Shown one piece after another: positions 8,362 to 17,068 of a DNA stretch of 64,000 nt. The stretch's first letter is position 1; every line of letters begins with the position of its first letter. The translations under genes were made by a program, and so were the position numbers. The stretch is taken from positions 1-64,000 of the forward strand of contig JBMTQX010000007.1 in assembly GCA_049446715.1 (NCBI GenBank), written 5' to 3'. The notes under the pieces are model-generated. The model did not search any database. It was not told the origin of the DNA and worked only from the letters and a program-made list of their open reading frames with translations. This DNA is from Eutrophocola sp049446715 (GTDB lineage: Bacteria > Pseudomonadota > Gammaproteobacteria > Pseudomonadales > Pseudohongiellaceae).

Positions 8362-10548
8362 TCAACTAGCACGTAGCGCTTTCAGTTCCTTGCGGCGGGC
8401 GTGCAGCACCGGCTCGGTATAGCCATTGGGCTGTTCCATGCCGCGGAACACCAGGTCGCAGGCGGCCTGGAAGGCAATGCTGTCGAAATCCGGGGCCATC
8501 GGCGTGTAATTCGGATCGCCGGCATTCTGCTCGTCGACGATTTTTGCCATACGCTTCATGCTCTCCATGACCATCTCCTCGCTGCAGACACCATGGCATA
8601 GCCAGTTGGCGATATGCTGGCTGGAGATGCGGCAGGTGGCGCGGTCTTCCATCAGGCCGACGTTATTGATGTCAGGCACCTTGGAGCAGCCCACACCCTG
8701 GTCGATCCAGCGCACGACATACCCCAGGATGCCCTGGGCATTGTTGTCCACTTCCTTCTGGATCTGTTCCGGTGTCAGGTTGTTCTCGGTCATCAGCGGA
8801 ATGGTCAGGATGTCATCGACACTGGCCGGCGTTCGGTTGGCCAGCTGACGCTGGGTGCGTGTGACGTTGATCTGGTGGTAATGAATGGCATGCAGCGTGG
8901 CCGCGGTTGGCGAGGGCACCCAGGCGCAGCTGGCACCGACGTTGGGATGCGCCACTTTCTGCATCATCATGTCCGCCATGCGGTCCGGAATGGCCCACAT
9001 GCCCTTGCCGATCTGTGCCTTGCCGATGAAGCCGCAGGCAACACCGATGTCGACATTGGAATCCTCGTAGGCGGCAATCCAGGGTTCGCCCTTGACCGCG
9101 CCTTTCGGCAGGAAGGGGCCGGCATGCATGCTGGTGTGGATTTCGTCACCGGTGCGATCGAGAAAGCCGGTGTTGATGAAGAAAATGCGCTCGCGTACGG
9201 CGCGGATGCATTCTTTCAGGTTGACGCTGGTCCGGCGTTCCTCGTCCATGACACCGACCTTGATAGTGTTGCGTGCCAGGCCCAGGGCATCCTCGACCGC
9301 GTTGAACAGGTCGTTGGTGAAGGCGGCTTCTTCCGGCCCGTGCATCTTCGGTTTCACGATATAGATATTGCCGTTGCGGCTGTTGCGGTAGGGACCGTTG
9401 CGGCGCAGGTCATGAATGCTGCACAGGGTGGTGACCATGGCATCGAGGATGCCTTCCGGGATTTCATTGCCCTGCTTGTCGAGCACCGCATCCGTAGTCA
9501 TGAGATGACCGACGTTGCGCACGAGCAGCAGGCTGCGGCCCTGCATCGACACGGTTTCGCCGCTGGTGCCCTTGTAGAAACGGTCCTGGTTGAGCATGCG
9601 GGTCACCTGCTTGTCGCCTTTGGTGAAGGTTTCCTGCAGGGTGCCGCGCATCAGGCCGAGCCAGTTGCGGTAGACCGTGACCTTGTCCGTGCCATCAACG
9701 GCCGCCACGGAATCCTCGCAATCCTGGATAGTGGTCATGGCCGATTCCATGACAATATCCTTGACCTTGGCATGGTGCTGCTTGCCGATGAAATGCTCGT
9801 CGTCGATCTGCATCTCGATGTGCAGGCCATGGTTGACGAAGAGCAGGGCTTCCGGCGCTTCCGAGAAGCCGATCCAGCCCACCAGTTTGTCCTGGTTGGT
9901 GAGGCGGGTATATGAGCCGTCTTCCAGCTCTACCTGCAGCACGATATGGCCGTCCTGGTTGATCAGGCCGTATTTACGCACCTGGCTGTGCCGCCCTTTC
10001 TCCAGGGGAATGGCCTGGTCGAGGAAATCGTCAGCCCAGTCGATGACCTGCTGGCCGCGCTTGGGGTCATAGCCTTTTCGCTCAGCGCCCGTGAACGGAA
10101 TCACATCGGTACCGTAGAGGGCGTCAAACAGGCTGCCCCAGCGCGCATTGGCGGCATTGAGGGCGTAGCGGGCATTCATCACCGGCACCACCAGCTGGGG
10201 ACCGGCAACAATGGAAATTTCGTAGTCGATATTCCAGGTACTGACCTTGAAGTCCTTGCCTTCGGGCACGAGGTAACCGATGTCGGTCAGGAACTGTTTG
10301 TATTCCTCGCGATGCGACAGGTAGTAGGCCATGTCATGCTGTTTGTGCCAGTCATCAATTTTGGCCTGCAAGGCATCCCGTTTTTCCAGCAGGGCTTTGT
10401 TGCGCGGGGCAAATTCCGCCACGATGGCCGCCAGGGACTTGAAGAAATGATCGGTGGTGAGCCCGGTGCCCAGAATGGCTTCCTTCTCGATGAAATCGTA
10501 AAGGACTTGGGTAATCTGCAGGCTGTTGGCGGCAATGTTGTTGGACAT
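8362..10548 (-). CDS. glcB: Malate synthase G
   Basis: A 728-residue protein matching malate synthase G along its whole length (the family is about 720-725 residues). It condenses glyoxylate with acetyl-CoA to malate in the glyoxylate or glycolate pathway in the cytosol. Diagnostic stretches include GFLDRTGDEIHTSMHAGP, ANRTPASVDDIL, QGVGCSKVPDINNVGLMEDRAT split across the active-site region, and RISSQHIANWLCHG near the C-terminus. No isocitrate lyase or glycolate oxidase gene is in the window, so the glyoxylate source is unknown. It is preceded by a purine-rich AGAGG and stands alone. Confidence 0.95.
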   Translation of the reverse strand: MSNNIAANSLQITQVLYDFIEKEAILGTGLTTDHFFKSLAAIVAEFAPRNKALLEKRDALQAKIDDWHKQHDMAYYLSHREEYKQFLTDIGYLVPEGKDFKVSTWNIDYEISIVAGPQLVVPVMNARYALNAANARWGSLFDALYGTDVIPFTGAERKGYDPKRGQQVIDWADDFLDQAIPLEKGRHSQVRKYGLINQDGHIVLQVELEDGSYTRLTNQDKLVGWIGFSEAPEALLFVNHGLHIEMQIDDEHFIGKQHHAKVKDIVMESAMTTIQDCEDSVAAVDGTDKVTVYRNWLGLMRGTLQETFTKGDKQVTRMLNQDRFYKGTSGETVSMQGRSLLLVRNVGHLMTTDAVLDKQGNEIPEGILDAMVTTLCSIHDLRRNGPYRNSRNGNIYIVKPKMHGPEEAAFTNDLFNAVEDALGLARNTIKVGVMDEERRTSVNLKECIRAVRERIFFINTGFLDRTGDEIHTSMHAGPFLPKGAVKGEPWIAAYEDSNVDIGVACGFIGKAQIGKGMWAIPDRMADMMMQKVAHPNVGASCAWVPSPTAATLHAIHYHQINVTRTQRQLANRTPASVDDILTIPLMTENNLTPEQIQKEVDNNAQGILGYVVRWIDQGVGCSKVPDINNVGLMEDRATCRISSQHIANWLCHGVCSEEMVMESMKRMAKIVDEQNAGDPNYTPMAPDFDSIAFQAACDLVFRGMEQPNGYTEPVLHARRKELKALRAS

Positions 10549-10967
10549 GGGTACCTCTTACTACGGCGGTAAAACGGGTTTGCTTGTATGGCGTCCAGTG
10601 CTGGCTGCAGCTTGACGACTATTCGACTACTGACTACTGCTTGGCGAAAGTTAATGGCCGTTAACTGCAGTTAACGAGGTAACTGTCATGAAATACAGAC
10701 AGTGACAGTGCATTCCGGCGGGTGGCCGGATTTACGCGTACAGGCACCCCTGAAACAGGCTGAAAGGCGTGAGATTGTAGTGCGTATACCCTGAAAACGG
10801 AACCCTGCAAAAACCAAGGAAATTCGGCGCTGTGCGGGGAGAAAGGCTTTAAGTTCAAAAAAGAGATCATGTATACTCGGCCACACTTCAAGGGAGGAAA
10901 ATAAGAACAATTTTCCTGTTTCACGTCTTTTTTTACTTTCCATTCAGGGGTCACCTCAGGAGGATCT
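10549..10967. promoter_or_regulatory. Divergent intergenic region with probable promoter for the 10968 gene
   Basis: This 419-base gap separates divergent genes and has no coding frame. Toward the right, TATACT at 10872-10877 is a good -10 element, with only a weak TTAAGT-like -35 at 10849. It lies about 90 bases upstream of the start at 10968, leaving a leader with several T and A tracts. A strong AGGAGG precedes that ATG. Confidence 0.4.
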
Positions 10968-13133
10968 ATGAAAAATTTACTCAGGGTCATTGCGTTCGGC
11001 CTGTGCTTTATCAGCACAGCCATGCTGGCCCAGGCGCCAGGTTTTATTGAGCGCAAGTACCCGGAAGGCTACATCACTGGCACCGTGACCAGTGAAAACG
11101 GCCCTGAAGCCGGGGTTTGGGTTATCGCTGAGACCAGTGAACTGAATACCGGTTTTATCAAAATTGTTGTCACTGATGACGCAGGTCGTTTTGTGATGCC
11201 GCAGCTGCCTGAAGCCACTTACAACATGTGGGTTCGCGGCTATGGTCTGCTGGACTCCGAGGCCATCGAAGGCCGTCCGGGTGATCGCGACATGGAACTG
11301 AGCGTGAATGTCGCCACGACCGACGAAGAAGCCGCCCGTGTGTATCCGCCGGATTACTGGCTCTCCCTGCTGGATGTCCCTGGTGATGACCAGTTCCCGG
11401 GCACCCCGGAAAACGGCTTCTCCCCGCAGATGCCAAGCCAGAAAAAATTCCTCCACGAATTCAAGAGTGACTGTCACTTCTGTCACCAGCTGGGCAACCA
11501 GGTAACCCGCAGTGTGGCCCACATGGATCACCTGGGTTTTGATTCCCATGAGCAGGCCTGGCAGTACCGCACCAGCCTCGGCGTCCGCGGTGGTTCAATG
11601 TACGGCAACTTCGCAGCCTTCGGTATCAACGGTATGGCCCGGACCATGGCTGACTGGACCCGCAAGATTGAAGCCGGTGCCACACCGCCGATGCCGCCGC
11701 GTCCGCAAGGCGTAGAGCGCAGTGTGGTTGTCACCCTGCGTGACATCGGTGGCGATCACGACTTCATGCACGACCAGATCACCACTGACAAGAACGACCC
11801 GACCGTGAACGCCTACGGTCCGACCTATGCCGTTTCTTCCGGTCACGGTACCCTGGCCGTGGTGGATCCGATCACCAACGACTCCTACTTCTATACCATT
11901 CCGACCAAGGAAGATCCGCGCGTGGTCCGTGGCCGATTCCCGGCCCCTGGCAACCCGTCCAACTTCTGGGGTATGGAGCACCTGTGGGGTCCGGACTACA
12001 ATCCGGCTGACCCGCACAACCCGATGATTGGCCCTGACGGCCGCGTCTGGATGACGTCAAAGGTGCGCAACGACCAGCCTGAATTCTGTGGTCGTGATTC
12101 CGACAACAAGTTCGCGCAGTACTACCCACTGACTTTCAGCAATCGCCAGGCGTCCGTGTTTGATCCGACCACTGGTGAGTTCGAGCTGATCGACACCTGC
12201 TTCGCGACCCACCATCTGCAGTTTGGTACCGACCCGGACAATACCCTGTACTTCAACGAGCTGCTGGGTCCGATGTTCGGCTGGGTCAACACCCGCACCT
12301 GGGACCTGACCCATGACGAAGAAGCCTCACAGGGCTGGTGTCCGCAGATCATCGATACCAACGGTGACGGTGTGATCACCAAGCCGTGGAACGAGTGGCG
12401 CACTGAAAACCCGGATCCGAACCTGGATACCGAAGTGCGCGCGAACCTGTACACCGTGATTCCTGATCCGAACAACAGCAACATCGTCTGGGGTGCTTCA
12501 GAAGATACCGGTACCGAGTTCCCGTTCGGTTCCATCGTGCGTCTGGATCGTGGCAACAACCCGCCGGAAACCTGTATCGCCGAAGTCTATGCCATTCCTG
12601 ATCCGGGCTTTGACCCGCGCGGCATGGACCTGGACAGCAAGGGCAACCCCTGGGTTTCCCTGGCCGGTTCTTCCCACTGGGCGCTGTTTGAGCGCAACAA
12701 GTGTGACGTCCTGAATGGTCCGGATACCGAGCACGGCACACACTGTGAAGAAGGGTGGACCCTGTACCAGACTCCGGGCCCGAAACTGGGCAATTCCGAT
12801 GTGCCGGCTGACTTCCATTACTTTGGCTGGGTTGACCAGCACAATGTCAGCGGCCTAGGTAAAGACACCCCGATCATCACCGGCTCCAACTCCGACTCCC
12901 TGATCGCACTGGATCCGGAAAGCGGTGAGTGGACCTATCTGCGTGTGCCGTACCCGATGGGCTTCTACCATCGCGGTCTCGACGGCCGTGTCGATGATCC
13001 GGACCTGGGCTGGAAGGGACGCTCACTCTGGGCCAACTATGGTAACCATCTCATCTGGCACACCGAAGGTGGTAAAGGCACTACTGGAAAGATGGTCCAG
13101 TTCCAGATCAGGGATACACCACTGGATTACTGA
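10968..13133 (+). CDS. Secreted haem-binding beta-propeller protein with carboxypeptidase-regulatory-like domain
   Basis: A 721-residue periplasmic protein. After a signal peptide (cleavage after MLAQ, residue 22) comes a carboxypeptidase-regulatory-like beta-sandwich (about 33-115, YITGTVTSENGPEAGVWV). A segment with a haem c motif CHFCH (C169, C172, H173) follows, then a long C-terminal region that resembles a streptogramin-lyase/NHL-type propeller (WVSLAGSSHWALFERNKC, ALDPESGEWTYLRVPYPMGF). Similar three-part proteins occur beside quinoprotein genes in marine and soil bacteria, but no function is established that I know of. Strong AGGAGG and a terminator mark it as a well-expressed single-gene unit. 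Confidence 0.7.
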   Translation: MKNLLRVIAFGLCFISTAMLAQAPGFIERKYPEGYITGTVTSENGPEAGVWVIAETSELNTGFIKIVVTDDAGRFVMPQLPEATYNMWVRGYGLLDSEAIEGRPGDRDMELSVNVATTDEEAARVYPPDYWLSLLDVPGDDQFPGTPENGFSPQMPSQKKFLHEFKSDCHFCHQLGNQVTRSVAHMDHLGFDSHEQAWQYRTSLGVRGGSMYGNFAAFGINGMARTMADWTRKIEAGATPPMPPRPQGVERSVVVTLRDIGGDHDFMHDQITTDKNDPTVNAYGPTYAVSSGHGTLAVVDPITNDSYFYTIPTKEDPRVVRGRFPAPGNPSNFWGMEHLWGPDYNPADPHNPMIGPDGRVWMTSKVRNDQPEFCGRDSDNKFAQYYPLTFSNRQASVFDPTTGEFELIDTCFATHHLQFGTDPDNTLYFNELLGPMFGWVNTRTWDLTHDEEASQGWCPQIIDTNGDGVITKPWNEWRTENPDPNLDTEVRANLYTVIPDPNNSNIVWGASEDTGTEFPFGSIVRLDRGNNPPETCIAEVYAIPDPGFDPRGMDLDSKGNPWVSLAGSSHWALFERNKCDVLNGPDTEHGTHCEEGWTLYQTPGPKLGNSDVPADFHYFGWVDQHNVSGLGKDTPIITGSNSDSLIALDPESGEWTYLRVPYPMGFYHRGLDGRVDDPDLGWKGRSLWANYGNHLIWHTEGGKGTTGKMVQFQIRDTPLDY

Positions 13134-13146
13134 TTTGAACGAGATG

Positions 13147-13180
13147 TAAAAAAAGGGTCGCATTAGCGACCCTTTTTTCT
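13147..13180 (+). terminator. Rho-independent terminator
   Basis: GGGTCGC-ATTA-GCGACCC with an A-run before and a T-run after, starting 14 bases downstream of the stop at 13133. Confidence 0.9.
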
Positions 13181-13231
13181 TTCCGCTAGATTAACTTTCG
13201 TTGTAGCTGCTGCGCTTGGCCTCTCTTCGTT

Positions 13232-13294
13232 ATTTTCTTTTTTGAAACGCGGGGCCGTGCTACAGCACTGACCCCGGTTCTCAAAAAAGAAAAT
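13232..13294. repeat. Long imperfect inverted repeat
   Basis: The left arm ATTTTCTTTTTTGA followed by a GGGG-containing segment is mirrored by CCCC and TCAAAAAAGAAAAT on the right, with the loop around 13258-13268. The outer 14 bases of each arm match perfectly. It is longer and better paired than a terminator needs and sits in a non-coding gap. Confidence 0.6.
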
Positions 13295-13410
13295 GCCTCG
13301 ACCTGCCTGCGCTCGCGACGCTACCAAAATTTGCGCTTTGATGGGCTGGCTACGTCAGCCTGGCTGTCGCCGTGAATGGTTGAAGGTCGGCATTAGCCTC
13401 TGGGGCATAA

Positions 13411-13433
13411 AAGGCCCTAGGCCGTTTGCCGCC
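13411..13433 (+). repeat. Partial REP-like element, TTTGCCG-type
   Basis: GGCCCTAGGCCGTTTGCCGCC resembles the right half of the element at 53249-53278, which reads GGCCTAGGCCGAAGACCGTTTGCC. It is one of several related palindromic pieces in the window's gaps. Confidence 0.4.
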
Positions 13434-13459
13434 AAGGGGACTGTGGGCTGGAAAGTGTT

Positions 13460-13497
13460 GTAGGCCGGAAGAGGCCGAAGGCCGTCATCCGGCATTG
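13460..13497 (+). repeat. REP-like palindromic element, CATCCGGC-type
   Basis: Begins GTAGGCCGGAAGAGGCC and ends GGCCGTCATCCGGCATTG, with an internal stem GGCC-GAA-GGCC. The layout matches enterobacterial REP/PU sequences, which run from GTAGGCCGGAT to CATCCGGCA. Related copies lie at 38228-38268, 43358-43395 and 43424-43466. Confidence 0.65.
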
Positions 13498-13588
13498 ACG
13501 TTATCCGAGTCTATGGTGTGATCAGATGCAGGTAATGATCGGGGATTTTATATGGCGGCTGTGGCTTGTGTGGACAGCAACGTGAATA

Positions 13589-14089
13589 TCAATCCGTAAA
13601 TTCAAAACTGAGCCGGATGGTTTTCACGCCGGCGATTTTGCTGACTGCCTGTGCCACGGTATTGGCTAGTTCCCGAGAGACTCGTCCCAGCAAATGGACG
13701 GTGCCGTCATGGACCACGACGGTGGTTTGTTCGGTGAGATCGCTGATGGCGGTATTGATGCTGTCTGTCAGGGCGGCATCGCTGTTCTGGAAACTGGTGT
13801 CGATGGTGTCTACTACGGCCAGTTCGTTGATCAGGCGGCGCATGGCGTCGGTGGCAAAGGCGACAGCGATGGAGGCTTGTTGCTTCTGATCCGCGTTCAG
13901 GGCCTGACCGGTGAGCAGCACGTAGCCGTTAACGCTGGTGATATGAATGTCGGCGTCAGTCAGCGTTTCATCGTTGGCGATGGCGCGTTCCACCCGGGAC
14001 ACAATGGCAGCATCGTCGACGTCCTGGGCAACAGCAGGCAGGCTCAGCAGGAGGATCGTCAGCAGAAAAGGCAGGACGCGCATGGCCAT
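13589..14089 (-). CDS. Secreted protein with two BON domains
   Basis: A 166-residue protein with a Sec signal peptide (cleavage after AVAQ, residue 22) and two BON repeats. Repeat 1 spans about 27-88 (VERAIANDETLTDADIHITS and GYVLLTGQALNAD), repeat 2 about 100-164 (DSINTAISDL and GTVHLLGRVSRELANTV). OsmY is the best-known protein of this plan; BON domains bind membranes or phospholipids and are often induced by osmotic or envelope stress. The start overlaps the stop of the flavin reductase (TAATG), so the two genes are translationally coupled. A second ATG two codons inside is possible. Confidence 0.8.
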   Translation of the reverse strand: MAMRVLPFLLTILLLSLPAVAQDVDDAAIVSRVERAIANDETLTDADIHITSVNGYVLLTGQALNADQKQQASIAVAFATDAMRRLINELAVVDTIDTSFQNSDAALTDSINTAISDLTEQTTVVVHDGTVHLLGRVSRELANTVAQAVSKIAGVKTIRLSFEFTD

Positions 14090-14691
14090 TACCCCCGCGT
14101 GAGTTCAAACTTGTCGCGAATGGGGGCGTACCAGTTGCCGGCAAGCCGGCCGACCGGGTCGAGCTTTTCGAAATCCACATAGCCGTTATCGTAGATGTCA
14201 TCGTCGATGCGGATATTGATGATCTGGCCCAGTACCAGGTTGCCGGCACCTTCCACATCGCCAAAGGAAATAACCTGGTTGAGTGTGCATTCAAAAACCA
14301 GTTGCGCGTCTTTCACATAGGGGGCATTCACTTTCTCGGCTTTGGCGGGTTCCAGTCCGGCATAGGCAAATTCGTCTTCTTCAGGCTCCAGCAGGGCGGC
14401 TGACTTGCTCATCTGCTGCACGAGCCGGTGGCTGACCGCACTGAGGGTGAAGCAGCCGGTGTCCAGCACATTCTGCAGGGAATCCTTTTTGCGTCCGTCC
14501 AGGCGTGGAATAGTGGAAAAGCCCACGATGGGGGGCGTTGAACTGAAGGCGTTGTAGAACGAGAACGGGGCCAGGTTGTTGGTACCGTCCTGGCTGCGGG
14601 TGCCCACCCACGCGATGGGGCGCGGTGCGACACCGCCGATCAGGAACTTATACATTTCCTTGTTGTTGAGGGTGGCGGGATCGATGACCAT
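14089..14691 (-). CDS. Flavin reductase-like FMN-binding protein
   Basis: A 200-residue protein of the flavin reductase/FMN-binding split-barrel family. The typical N-terminal block reads YKFLIGGVAPRPIAWVGTRS and continues into SFYNAFSSTPPIVGFS, the FMN-binding region. Members reduce flavin with NAD(P)H for a partner monooxygenase or act on their own as flavoproteins. I chose ATG 14691 because GGAGAG lies five bases ahead of it and homology begins there; the open frame runs 26 residues further upstream without any domain. It overlaps and is coupled to the BON gene downstream. Confidence 0.8.
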   Translation of the reverse strand: MVIDPATLNNKEMYKFLIGGVAPRPIAWVGTRSQDGTNNLAPFSFYNAFSSTPPIVGFSTIPRLDGRKKDSLQNVLDTGCFTLSAVSHRLVQQMSKSAALLEPEEDEFAYAGLEPAKAEKVNAPYVKDAQLVFECTLNQVISFGDVEGAGNLVLGQIINIRIDDDIYDNGYVDFEKLDPVGRLAGNWYAPIRDKFELTRG

Positions 14692-14829
14692 ACAAGCTCT
14701 CCGAATGCTGTCGCGGGATATCATGTTGGGGCGTGTCAGCGACACACCCGGTAAGTTAGGTGACTGCACTCCCTAAAATTGTGTCTGAAAAGCACCGATT
14801 TCAGGCATTGTGGCAGTTGCTGCACTATT

Positions 14830-14859
14830 TTGACGCACTGATTGCCCAAAAAAGACAAT
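14830..14859 (+). promoter_or_regulatory. Possible sigma-70 promoter of the glucosylglycerate cassette
   Basis: TTGACG at 14830-14835 and GACAAT at 14854-14859 are separated by 18 bases, in the 337-base gap between divergent genes and 170 bases ahead of the first cassette gene. The -35 is strong and the -10 moderate. Nothing else was recognised in the gap. Confidence 0.35.
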
Positions 14860-15028
14860 AACAGCCTTGTTTTTGTCTGCCAAAGCCGGAACCATTCTTG
14901 CTTTGCATTCTTGCTTTGATGGAAGAGGTGATTCCTGCGCCCCGGGCCAGTGCAATAGCACGGCAAAGATAGCAGGAAACAACGGACAGGACAGCATTGA
15001 CCAGTCACTTGCACACTAGACGTCAGGC

Positions 15029-15829
15029 ATGAGCGCGAAACCCACCGATATCCTCGTGGTGACCGACCTCGATGGCACACTGCTAGACCATCACAGTTAC
15101 AGTTGGGCCCCCGCCAGCCAGTCGCTGACGGCCCTGGAGAGGGGGGGTATTCCACTCGTCCTGTGCAGCAGCAAGACCGCTGCCGAGATCCAAGCGCTGC
15201 GGGAGGCCCTGGCACTGGGGCACCCGTTCATTGTCGAGAACGGGGCTGCCGTGTACCTGCCGGAACCGGGCGGGGAGATGGAGATTCAGGCTTTCGGGCT
15301 GCCGCGTGAAGAAATTCTGACGCGGCTGCAAACGATCAAGGCGGCGGGCAACTGGCGCTACACCGGTTTCGCTGACATGACCGTGGCCGATGTGGTGGCG
15401 GCGACAGGCCTGGACGAAAGCGGGGCCGTCAACGCCTTGCAGCGTGAGTTCACCGAGCCGCTGCTATGGCAGGATACCGAGGCCAACAAGGTGCGCTTTA
15501 TCAGGGCGATCCGCCGGGTCGGTCTTGATGCCGTCCAGGGTGGGCGCTTCCTGCACGTGGCTTCGGGTTGCGACAAGGGCAGGGCCGTAGACTGGCTGCG
15601 CGGCTGGTATGCCAAACACTATGGCAAGGCGCCATTCGTGATCGCTCTCGGTGACAGTGACAACGACATCAGCATGCTGGAAAGTGCCGACCAGCCGGTG
15701 CTGGTGAAATCACCGGTCCGTGACTATCCGGACGTAAAACATGCGGCCTCCATCCGCACCAATGGCATTGGCCCGGTGGGCTGGAATGCCGCCATAGTGA
15801 ACATTTTGAAACAGCAGGACGGAAAATAA
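15029..15829 (+). CDS. Mannosyl-3-phosphoglycerate phosphatase family HAD protein; likely glucosyl-3-phosphoglycerate phosphatase
   Basis: A 266-residue HAD phosphatase of the MPGP/Cof type. Motif I is DLDGT with D13 and D15; motif II is LCSSKTAAEI; the late motif is ALGDSDNDISML. MPGP removes phosphate from mannosyl-3-phosphoglycerate, and homologues also use glucosyl-3-phosphoglycerate. Because the next gene is a GpgS-like synthase and the third a GH13 phosphorylase, the glucosyl substrate is the better guess here: the product would be the compatible solute glucosylglycerate. The gene ends one base before the ATG of the synthase, so the three genes form an operon. Confidence 0.8.
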   Translation: MSAKPTDILVVTDLDGTLLDHHSYSWAPASQSLTALERGGIPLVLCSSKTAAEIQALREALALGHPFIVENGAAVYLPEPGGEMEIQAFGLPREEILTRLQTIKAAGNWRYTGFADMTVADVVAATGLDESGAVNALQREFTEPLLWQDTEANKVRFIRAIRRVGLDAVQGGRFLHVASGCDKGRAVDWLRGWYAKHYGKAPFVIALGDSDNDISMLESADQPVLVKSPVRDYPDVKHAASIRTNGIGPVGWNAAIVNILKQQDGK

Positions 15830-15830
15830 C

Positions 15831-17054
15831 ATGGGTGATTTTTACCAGAACGGGGTCATCACCACGCTTCATAATCTGAGCAACAGGCCGCTGGCGGCGC
15901 TGGAAAAGGAACTGCAGGAGTTCGCCAGGGTACGTCCCATGGCTCTGGTACTGCCCTGTCTGTATTCCGAACTGGAAGGCCCGGCGATGGACAATATCGT
16001 AGCGGAACTGTCCCAAGTGTCCTACTTGTCAAAGATTGTCATTGGCCTGGACCGCGCCGACGAGGAGCAGTACCGCAAGGCCATCGATTTCTTCAAGGTA
16101 CTGCCCCAGGAGCACGTGGTGCTGTGGAATGACGGCCCGCGCCTAAAAGCGATTGATGAGGAGCTGAAAAAACTCAACCTGGAACCCAAGCAACTGGGTA
16201 AGGGACGCAATGTCTGGTACTGCTTTGGCTACCTGCTGGCCGAAGGCAAGGCCGAAGCCATTGCGCTGCATGACTGCGACATTGTCACCTACAGCCGCGA
16301 CCTGCTGGCCCGTCTTATCTATCCGGTGGCCAATCCCGATTTTAATTACGAGTTCTGCAAGGGCTATTACGCCCGGGTCGCCAATGGCACCATCAACGGC
16401 CGTGTTTGCCGCCTGCTGGTGACACCATTGCTGCGCGCCCTGAAGAAAATCATCGGCCAGCACGACTACCTGGATTACATGGACAGCTACCGTTACGCAC
16501 TTGCCGGCGAGTTTTCCATGCGCGCGGATGTGCTCAAAGGCCTGCGCATACCCAGTGACTGGGGACTGGAGATCGGTGTGCTGTCGGAAACCTGGCGCAA
16601 CTATTCCAACAACGCCCTGTGCCAGGTCGACATTGCCGACATCTACGATCACAAGCACCAGACGGTCTCCTACGAGGACGAGAACACCGGGTTGTCTCGC
16701 ATGTCGATCGACATCAGCAAGGCCATTTTCCGCAAGTTGGCCACCACCGGTGTCGTGCTCTCGTTAGAAACCTTCCGCTCCATCAAGGCCACGTATTACC
16801 GGCTGGCCCTGGATATTGTCGAGGCCCACCATAACGATGCCATGATCAACGGCCTGACGCTGGATATTCACAACGAAGAAAAAGCGGTCGAGCTGTTCGC
16901 GGAAAACATCATGAAAGCCGGTCACCATTTTCTGGAAAACCCGCAGGAAACCCCGTTTATTCCCAGCTGGACCCGTGTGAAAAGTGCGCTGCCTGACCTG
17001 GGCAACCAGTTTCTGACAGCGGTGGAAGAAGACCTCAACAATTACAAACCCTGA
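15831..17054 (+). CDS. Glucosyl-3-phosphoglycerate synthase-like glycosyltransferase
   Basis: A 407-residue cytosolic GT-A glycosyltransferase of the GT81/GpgS kind. The nucleotide-sugar and metal site is HDCDIVTY with D148 and D150. The stretch GEFSMRADVLKGLRIPSDW continuing with GLEIGVLSE is typical of GpgS-type enzymes. The enzyme should join glucose from an NDP-glucose to 3-phosphoglycerate. Length and the two partner genes agree with the bacterial glucosylglycerate pathway, used in salt stress and nitrogen limitation. Mannosyl transfer is the main alternative. It starts one base after the phosphatase stop, and 14 bases separate it from the phosphorylase. Confidence 0.8.
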   Translation: MGDFYQNGVITTLHNLSNRPLAALEKELQEFARVRPMALVLPCLYSELEGPAMDNIVAELSQVSYLSKIVIGLDRADEEQYRKAIDFFKVLPQEHVVLWNDGPRLKAIDEELKKLNLEPKQLGKGRNVWYCFGYLLAEGKAEAIALHDCDIVTYSRDLLARLIYPVANPDFNYEFCKGYYARVANGTINGRVCRLLVTPLLRALKKIIGQHDYLDYMDSYRYALAGEFSMRADVLKGLRIPSDWGLEIGVLSETWRNYSNNALCQVDIADIYDHKHQTVSYEDENTGLSRMSIDISKAIFRKLATTGVVLSLETFRSIKATYYRLALDIVEAHHNDAMINGLTLDIHNEEKAVELFAENIMKAGHHFLENPQETPFIPSWTRVKSALPDLGNQFLTAVEEDLNNYKP

Positions 17055-17068
17055 GTAGTAGACGTTTT

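Noticed and set aside
8614..9915. A 433-residue open frame antisense to malate synthase G
   Set aside because: Shadow of glcB; composition rich in Gly, Val, His and Asp, and no family signal.
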